Assembly (NCBI RefSeq): GCF_040954835.1 | Contig: NC_090698.1 | Coordinates: 42,151,501-42,215,500, forward strand | DNA length: 64,000 nt | Origin: Lepisosteus oculatus | Taxonomy: Eukaryota; Chordata; Actinopteri; Semionotiformes; Lepisosteidae | Reading direction: 5' to 3' | Shown here: positions 58,301-64,000 of the stretch, piece by piece | How positions within the stretch are numbered: position 1 is the first letter of the stretch | Layout: each line of letters begins with the position of its first letter | The notes under the pieces: generated by a model | What the model saw: only the letters and a program-made list of their open reading frames with translations | Told to the model about the DNA's origin: nothing | The model's database searches: none | Position numbers and translations under genes: made by a program

Positions 58301-61300
58301 AAGAGTACCCAGAAAATAGTATATAGCAAACAATACATAAATAACAAGTGGTTTCAGAATATAAAACATCTGTCTCTGTCAGGCTCCATGGCCAGGTAGT
58401 GAATTTCAAAAAGCTAATAATTAAAAAGCACAATTTAGGAGAAGGCTACAAAAAATGTCAGTCTCTGAATATCCCTCTTATCAACTCAATCATCAAGAAT
58501 TGGATAGTGCCCAGACACCACCTTAATCATGTTCACCCTCCAAATTGAGCTCTTGGGCAAGGGATCAAAGTGGTGAGATGCCAGTGTGAGGCTAATGACA
58601 ACTTTGACAGAGCCACAAAGTTCAATGGCTGAAATGGAAGAAATTGTGCAGATGTTAACAATATCCCAGTTACCCCACAAAGCTACAGAATGGCAGAGTG
58701 GAAAACCTAGTCTAAAAGCCTGCATGGAGTTTGCAATAGGGAACCTGAGTGATATTGCACAAATGAAGCCAAAGCTGTTGTGGTCAGGTGAGACCAAACT
58801 GGAAATGTTTGGTCTAAATGATAAATGATACATTTGGTACAGACCCCTCAAAGCACACCTCCCAACCAACAACATCCATAGAGTCAATCATGGTGGTACC
58901 AGTATCATGATATGAGGTTTTTTTCTTCTCAGCACTGGAACTGGAAAGCTTGTTAAAATGGAAGGAAAAATGGATAGTGCAAATAAAAGGCAAATACTAG
59001 AGGAAAACATATTTCAGTCTGCTTAAGTCTTACAACTGGGGAAAAATTATTACCATTCAGTGATCCAAAGCTACATTGGAGTGGCTTAAGAATGAGAAAG
59101 TGATAGTCCTTGAGTGGCCTAGTCAAAGTCCTGACTTGAATCTTACTGAGAATCTGGAAAGACTTGAACTTCATAACTGCTGTTCATATGTGATTCCCAA
59201 ACAAGTTGAGAGAGCTTGAGCTAATCTGCCAAGAAGAATAAGCATTAATTGTATCAAGCTGGTGTGCAATGATAGTGGAGACTTTCCCAAAAAGACTTGT
59301 GGCTGTACTTGCTGCCAAAGGTTCTACCACCAAATATTGAGTTCACAAGTCTGAGACTTATGCAATGAACATCATTTTTTCTCATTATTTTTTGCTAACA
59401 TTTACTGTAACTCTTCCCTTAGAAGTCTTCAGTTTCTCAAAATGGGACACAAAAGTAAGGGTCTGAATACTTTTGCAAGGCACTGTATGTGTACAGTTCC
59501 CAGCCTTATGTAGAAACCATAGCTGGCTGAAACAACCTGGTTTTGCTCCAAGTGTCTTAATCATTTCACAACTCTGATAGGTCCACCTTTGTTCTGCTCC
59601 AGCTGCTATTCGAAGATCATGATCACTCATACTGTAGGTTTTGAGAGTCCTGTACTGTCTAGGTTTCGCGGGTGTGATGTCACCTTCTGTAAAAGGCTCT
59701 TATATCTATAGCAGAGATCTATTGTATAGCAGAAGACAGCTCTGTCTTGTTGAAAATTATTTTCAAGAGGTGTGAAATTGTGGACATTTCTCATTATCAG
59801 ATTTATGAAAAAAACATTCTTGAAGAAAAGACAAATGATTAGCAGATTTTTTTAGGGTGGATGCTTAATTGAGAAAGCTGTGGAAAGTAACATGTATTGC
59901 TTTCTTTATTTAAGAGGGAGGGAGTTGTCCTAGCCAGAGTCATTGTGTATGTTCTTGATTGCTGTGAGCTCTTTAGACAAGCTGCCCTACTGTATGTGTG
60001 CAAATTTTGTAAAATGATGAGAAGACCACCCAAGAAAGCATAATACAAATCATCTACTGTTTTTCTATGCTGGAACCAAAAATGTGAAAATTGGGAAAAA
60101 AAGAAGCCTTCATCCTTAACAACAGATTAAGGGAGATGTGCACTAATGTTCTTCCTAGTTCCTCCTACATATGTAATATAGCCCATAAAAGTGTAAAAGA
60201 GATGCCTTAATGCAATTCTAGTGAACATTAAGTTATATTGATATTAGCTTGTAACCTTTCATTCCTACTCCCACCCCATTCAACACACATTTCACATTTT
60301 AAATTGTCCTAAGATCCCATATAAGCAGACAAAAACATAGTTTATTAGTCTAAAGAATCCACCAAGGTTTTTCTTTTTAAAAGACAGTGTTAAATCAACG
60401 TTCACAGCATGGATTAGTGCCACACACCCATGTTTTGTGAATAAACTATCTCTAATTCTCAGGCTCGAATTTATCTATACCCAATTTCCAGTTATATCCT
60501 GCAGGGTAGCATTCCTGTCTGAGTCTAGAGTCCACAAATAATCCAACAGAATGAATTATAAGCTCTGAGCTGTGAGGGCTCCATGGATAAGAGGTGAATT
60601 AGCAGAGTAGCTCATGGGAATTCAAGGTTATGCCAGTGGAGGATTTGGAATTTGCCTCTCATGTCTCTTTGATCTAGTGCTCAAAACCTTACCTAAGCTC
60701 ACTGGAGGTCCAGGAAAAGACCAAAAACCCTACAGTTCAAGTGCAGAACCAATTGGCCTGGAAGGTGGAGGCTGGACATATCCATTCCAGTAATATTGAG
60801 TAGTCTGTGTGCTTCATGAAAGCTGCACCAGTTTGTTGCCTAATACTGTATGTCTAATTTGAAGTCTAATATGTGACCATGTCCTCATAAGGGATTGTAG
60901 ATACAGTATGTTCATGAGAGAGAGTTAAGAGCATGAAGAGGATAAGCAATACAGTAATCTAGAGCACAATAAAACTCTATGGTAGATACTGGTAAACCTT
61001 TCTTGCTTTTCTGAATTTCCCCAGAGCTGTGAGGGGAAATGAGTATGACAGGTGTAGTTCAGTTCTGCCCATCGGGAATTGATAATGGACTCTTAAAGGC
61101 TGGTATTACTGGATATCAGCAAACTCCACTACAGAGTGGACTGGGTCTGCTGGCACTGGAGAATTTTGATAATGGCTAAGTGTCAAGGGGTGTGATGTTG
61201 CCATCTGTAAAAGCTGTTGCCACTGAGTCCTAATTCATAAGTCTGTTTCATTTCTTTTGTAATTTCTTATTAAGAGATAAGCATGATTCCCTCCCATTGT

Positions 61301-63665
61301 TTAATGAGTTTTAAAAATGTTCTTATAGTAAAATTATTTAATTGTCGTTTTGTAATCGTGGCTGCAACCAACAGATAACTATATTTGTTATTTTGCTGTG
61401 AATGTCTAGACTGCCTGTTCCAGGGACAGCAGTTTCATTTGCTTTACTAATTTTTATGATTAGATTTTACTGTTTTACTGTAAGCTTCTTTCTCCTTGCA
61501 TTTCAATGCCCTTGTAGTCTGAGCAAGCGACTCTAGGTCTCCTTGTTTGTTGTTTTCAGTTATTAAAATCAGGACTGTCTCAGAAATGGATGTATTTCTA
61601 CTGAACCAGATTGCTCAGATAACACAACTGACTGCAGATTGTCTTTTCTATGTTAAGACCTCCCTTGTCAAAGCAGAAGGGGCCTCTGGAACCCAAACAG
61701 AAATTGAAAAAAGGAGTTAAACTTAAGTACTTAAATCTCCTACGAGCGGTTTCAGCTTTAATTTTAAATCTTGGATAGGCATAAAATATCAAGGAATTTT
61801 GCATGTGTTTCTAACCAGGAATTAGGAGGGGAATCTTTTCAAGCAGCTGAACGCTCAAGCGCCAAAAACTTTTTGACTGGATGAGTCTGTTTGCACAAAG
61901 TCTGAGACAGAGGATTGGGAATGAATTACCGAGAGGAGTGCTTTCCAGAATGTTCCCCTGGACTTTTGACTACTCTGAAGCTTCCCTTTGCCTCACATGT
62001 GCTTCTCTGTTCTTCCCAGTCGCCGCCCTTCTGACTTGCTTCTTTGTTGATTGGCTGGTGGTGTTGCTATTGGAGAGGCCAGGAGCTGTCTGCCAGCCTG
62101 TCTGTTGTAGCCTTCATATACACTGCAGTTTCACCTCACTGATCTCACCTCCTACCACTGTTTCCTTAAAATGTTTCCCAGATGTGTCCTGATATGGTAT
62201 AAAAAACAGAGGGAACGATAGAGGGGGAATAAAGACAGTGAAATGAAGTCCAGATTTGTACTGTTTTTTGCTGCTCTGCAATAGGGACGCGAGCACATCA
62301 ACCTTTAATAACCCCTGCTGAATTTGTTCCAGAGCCTCTATGCCTGCAAGATACAGAACAAAACATACTAACCTCAGATTTTGCCTGATTTTATAAGCAC
62401 AATGTAGCTGTGTGTCACAGGGAAAAATCGTCACAAAGCTATGACAGATCTTTAAAGCCATAAATTTATGCAATGTGACCTTTTCTGTTTTTTTCTTACT
62501 TTTTTGCATTTGGGCCATTTTTCCTCATCTGCTCTAGTTATGCATGGAGGTGTGCCAGTCTGACTTGCTGATCAAGTTTCTGCGATTGAAAGACAAAAGC
62601 ATATGGTGCAGGATGAAAATGACTTGCTTCAAGTGATTCGTTAAACTGGATTTTGTGTCATTGTGGTGAAATTTTCTAGGATTCTATTGGGAGCGTTTAA
62701 TAAACCAGTCTCTTCCCCTCCCACACTTACAGTACAGCTGCACCAATATCCTTTTCAGATTATTGTACTTCCAAGGAAAAGACCACAGTTTGACTGCAAA
62801 TCTGTTGCACATTTTCCAGACCAGCCCCTCAAGGTATCAGTTTAACATGTTGCCTTGCAAACGTATTCACTCCCTACCTTTCATCCATTGATTTTCTAAC
62901 TGCTTCTTAAAATTCTGCCTATAATAGCAAGCAACAGGCACAAAGCAGGATACACTATGGATCGGACATCTATCTTAGGAGAGACAGACACAGACATGCA
63001 CTCACACCAGGGTTTTCCCAGAAGCCAGTTAACCTACTAGAATGTTTTTTGAACACCCAGAGAAAACCCACATAACTGCTGTGCCACTATGCAACCCTTG
63101 AACACTGAAATATATGAAATCAAATTCACCTTTCAGCAGGACAGTGACCCAAGCTATGCTGGAGTGGCCCAACAAAAAGAATGTGGATGTCCTGGAGAGG
63201 TCCAGTCAAAGTCCTCATTTGAATCCTGTATTAAATCTGGGATAACCCAACTTTATAGAGCTTGAGCAATTTTGCAAAGAAGAGTGGGCAAAAATCCCAC
63301 CCTCCCAGTGTGCAAAGTTGTTAGAGACTTATCCTGCTGCCAGTGGTGCTTTCTTCATCATTCAGTGGAGAAATGCTCTGTCAGAACTCTTATGGCTGTT
63401 TGTCCCTTCGTGCCCTGGCAGATAATGGAGGACAGACCCTGTGTGGGGGAAACAACTGGCCCCTGCGGGGAAGGAAGTGGTCCCTGTGGGAAGGCGGGGT
63501 GCGCGGCGTGGGCTTCGTCACCAGCCCTCTCCTGAAGCGCAGTGGTGTCGTGAGCAGGGAGCTTATCCACATCTCGGACTGGCTGCCCACTCTTGTTGGC
63601 CTGGCTGGGGGTTCCACCAACGGCACCAAACCCCTGGACGGCTTTGATGTCTGGAAGAGCATCAG
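43042..63665 (+). CDS. arsb: Arylsulfatase B (N-acetylgalactosamine-4-sulfatase), exons 1-5, 3' part off window
   Basis: Lysosomal hydrolase removing 4-sulfate from N-acetylgalactosamine in dermatan and chondroitin sulfate. Exons 43042-43314, 44960-45146, 45520-45710, 47504-47711 and 63422-63665 total 1103 nt (367 of about 520 residues), all in frame with GT-AG sites. A basic start followed by [16 protein letters not shown] (about 9-24) is a signal peptide. Catalytic residues seen: Asp40 and Asp41, Cys78 in CTPSR (site of formylglycine conversion), Arg82, Lys132 and His134 in GKWHLG, His229, Asp287-Asn288, Lys305. N-glycosylation sequons include NLT (175), NIT (266) and NGT (353). I used the ATG at 43042 because the open frame upstream has only a TTG and no signal-like sequence. 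ARSI and ARSJ were considered; [15 protein letters not shown] and [15 protein letters not shown] favour ARSB. Confidence 0.96.
43565..44238 (+). repeat. tRNA-derived SINE (GGTTAGC family), copy h plus an older fragment
   Basis: A diverged fragment at 43565-43740 and a better copy at 43976-44238 (GTGTGGAGTTTGCATGTTCT to GGGATGGATG). The latter has CATA-CAGTA-CTGG at 44062-44068 where other copies read CATACTGG. Confidence 0.8.
44362..44895 (-). repeat. 5S rRNA-derived SINE, copy 2, in ARSB intron 1
   Basis: Reverse-oriented, nearly full length: the ATT repeat tail is at 44362-44380 and the 5S-like head at about 44790-44890. At the place where copy 1 has TACAGTA this copy reads plain TTCATAGG. 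Confidence 0.92.
44960..45146 (+). CDS. arsb: ARSB exon 2
   Basis: [17 protein letters not shown] to RRGFDTYL (92-153 plus one base), including the second sulfatase signature around GKWHLG. Confidence 0.95.
45520..45710 (+). CDS. arsb: ARSB exon 3
   Basis: [17 protein letters not shown] to AKHNPQK (154-217), with the NLT glycosylation sequon. Confidence 0.95.
45711..47503. other. ARSB intron 3
   Basis: No repeat family recognised. Several TACAGTA/TACTGTA heptamers (45848, 46049, 46136, 46400, 46904, 47107 regions). Confidence 0.4.
47504..47711 (+). CDS. arsb: ARSB exon 4
   Basis: [17 protein letters not shown] to NTVLVFST (218-286 plus one base), with catalytic His229. Confidence 0.95.
47712..50032. 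other. ARSB intron 4, first part
   Basis: No recognised repeat or exon. Confidence 0.4.
50037..50677 (+). mobile_element. TTAA-flanked non-autonomous DNA transposon, copy 2
   Basis: Flanked by TTAA on both sides (50033-50036 and 50678-50681). Termini AGGGGAACTGTAGT and, inverted at the right, AGGGGAACTGCAAT. Internally deleted relative to the copy at 24394-25535. TTAA targets occur in the piggyBac and Kolobok superfamilies; which applies is undecided. Confidence 0.85.
50690..52245. other. ARSB intron 4, second part
   Basis: Nothing recognised. Confidence 0.4.
52250..52470 (-). mobile_element. Non-LTR retrotransposon C-terminal fragment
   Basis: The minus-strand frame reads [19 protein letters not shown], then [20 protein letters not shown] and [10 protein letters not shown]. 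This matches the tail (R.RWLGH..RM, then LGV..EEL..VAG) of a common fish LINE reverse transcriptase. Clade not resolved. Confidence 0.75.
52480..55980. other. ARSB intron 4, third part
   Basis: About 3.5 kb A+T-rich without recognised repeats; one good CTCF-like motif at 54255-54268. Confidence 0.4.
54255..54268 (+). promoter_or_regulatory. CTCF-like motif
   Basis: CCAGTAGAGGGCAC fits the CTCF core consensus CCASYAGRKGGCRS at every position. It stands alone in unique intron sequence. Confidence 0.4.
55985..56525 (-). mobile_element. CR1-like LINE 3' fragment in ARSB intron 4
   Basis: The minus strand carries [13 protein letters not shown], a diverged form of the RRLRGDLI.VFKI motif near the CR1 reverse-transcriptase C-terminus. 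The plus strand starts AGAACAGTTACAAATGAGAC and ends CTTCTCCACATTGTCTAGA. It contains a TACTGTA insertion at 56468-56474. Confidence 0.8.
56941..57983 (-). repeat. 5S rRNA-derived SINE, copy 3, split by a LINE
   Basis: Reverse-oriented SINE: the tail part is 56941-57147 and the body and 5S head 57627-57983. Both halves align to copy 2, and the split falls within TTCATAG(G)TGGGGATTATTAG. A LINE occupies 57148-57626. Confidence 0.88.
57148..57626 (-). mobile_element. LINE 3' end inserted in a 5S-SINE
   Basis: Minus-strand frame with [21 protein letters not shown], the typical end of a fish non-LTR reverse transcriptase, followed by a 3' UTR with an A/T-rich simple repeat and an end reading TTTCACTCACGGGATCAATG, then ATCTATCTA. 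Strongly 5'-truncated. Confidence 0.82.
58365..59487 (+). mobile_element. Degraded Tc1-like transposon in ARSB intron 4
   Basis: Transposase relics run along the plus strand: GAGACCAAACTGGAAATGTT, the GGTGGTACCAGTATCATGAT block and GTGGCCTAGTCAAAGTCCTGAC. It ends with a clear terminus ATACTTTTGCAAGGCACTGTA at 59487. The 5' terminus is not recognisable. Confidence 0.85.
59488..62848. other. ARSB intron 4, later part
   Basis: No repeat family or exon recognised with confidence. Includes TACAGTA/TACTGTA at about 59634, 59989, 60845, 60903, 60950 and 61474. Confidence 0.4.
62850..63347 (+). mobile_element. Tc1-like remnant with nested SINE, adjacent to ARSB exon 5
   Basis: The 5' terminus TTGCCTTGCAAACGTATTCACTC is at 62850. 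After the SINE, the 3' half of the transposase resumes at about 63110 with CAGGACAGTGACCCAAGC and GTCCAGTCAAAGTCCTCATT and fades by 63347, about 70 bp before exon 5. Confidence 0.8.
62882..63098 (-). repeat. tRNA-derived SINE (GGTTAGC family), copy i, nested
   Basis: Reverse-oriented, diverged: AGCAAGCAACAGGCACAAAGC, then GGATACACTATGGATCGGAC and CCCAGAAGCCAGTTAACC. Confidence 0.75.
63422..63665 (+). CDS. arsb: ARSB exon 5
   Basis: [17 protein letters not shown] to GFDVWKSI (287-367 plus two bases), with Asp287, Asn288 and Lys305. GC-rich relative to flanks. Donor GTGACT. Confidence 0.95.
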
Positions 63666-64000
63666 GTGACTCCTCTCTGTTGTCTGGCTTTGCCTCACTG
63701 CACTGGGAATGAAATTCCAGAAGTTTCTATTAGGCCCTGGACAACCTGTCTTTCAAAACAGCCTCTACAGTACAAAAAAGAAAGGCTTCCAGTAGAAACT
63801 TGTGCTGCATTTTATTAATTTTATTCATGGGCTGCTGTTTGTACTCTGCTCTGTCTTTTTAATGAAGAAATGCTGTAGCTCACACTGATAGTATTTACAA
63901 AAATAACTCATTTTGAAGCACTTAAAAACTCAGGATTTGGGGCTATAGACGAAAAACTTTGAATACACAAGCACAAAATTCTTATTATCCGTCTCCTTCT
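63666..64000. other. Start of ARSB intron 5
   Basis: Nothing recognised before the window ends. Confidence 0.4.

Noticed and set aside
63358..63698. Minus-strand open frames over the last exon
   Set aside because: Shadows of the GC-rich ARSB exon 5.

Overview
The window is vertebrate genomic DNA, most likely from a ray-finned fish. Three split genes with GT-AG introns are embedded in dense SINEs, non-LTR retrotransposons and dead Tc1/mariner elements. The repeat families (a 5S rRNA-headed SINE, a tRNA-headed SINE repeated about nine times, CR1 and L2 LINE tails) fit a non-teleost ray-finned fish such as a gar, but the species assignment is only an inference.

Layout. At 1-4350 (minus strand) are the first five coding exons of BHMT (betaine-homocysteine S-methyltransferase, residues 1-203); the rest runs off the left edge. 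At 7817-40388 (plus strand) is a complete 16-exon DMGDH (dimethylglycine dehydrogenase, mitochondrial, 873 residues); every splice phase closes without a frameshift. At 43042-63665 (plus strand) are exons 1-5 of ARSB (arylsulfatase B, 367 residues), with all visible catalytic residues; the 3' exons lie beyond the right edge. The order and orientation, BHMT facing away from DMGDH and ARSB following DMGDH, match the human 5q14.1 block. BHMT makes dimethylglycine from betaine and DMGDH oxidises it, so consecutive steps of choline breakdown sit head to head across 3.5 kb. ARSB is a lysosomal enzyme unrelated to that pathway.

Non-coding content. Introns and spacers carry three copies of a 5S-derived SINE (one split by a LINE), about nine copies of a GGTTAGC-type tRNA-derived SINE, one further tRNA-SINE, CR1 and L2 fragments, and at least six degraded Tc1-like elements, two of them hosting SINEs. 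There is also a pair of LTR-like sequences and a TTAA-flanked non-autonomous DNA transposon family that I found by comparing two distant copies.

Most notable signals. (1) The heptamer TACAGTA/TACTGTA occurs about 100 times by my count, against roughly 8-13 expected. In several repeat copies it is a clean 5-bp insertion at a TA, exactly the footprint a Tc1/mariner (Sleeping Beauty-like) element leaves on excision. (2) A near-perfect 81-bp inverted repeat with a 19-nt loop lies in DMGDH intron 6 and would form a long RNA hairpin in the pre-mRNA.
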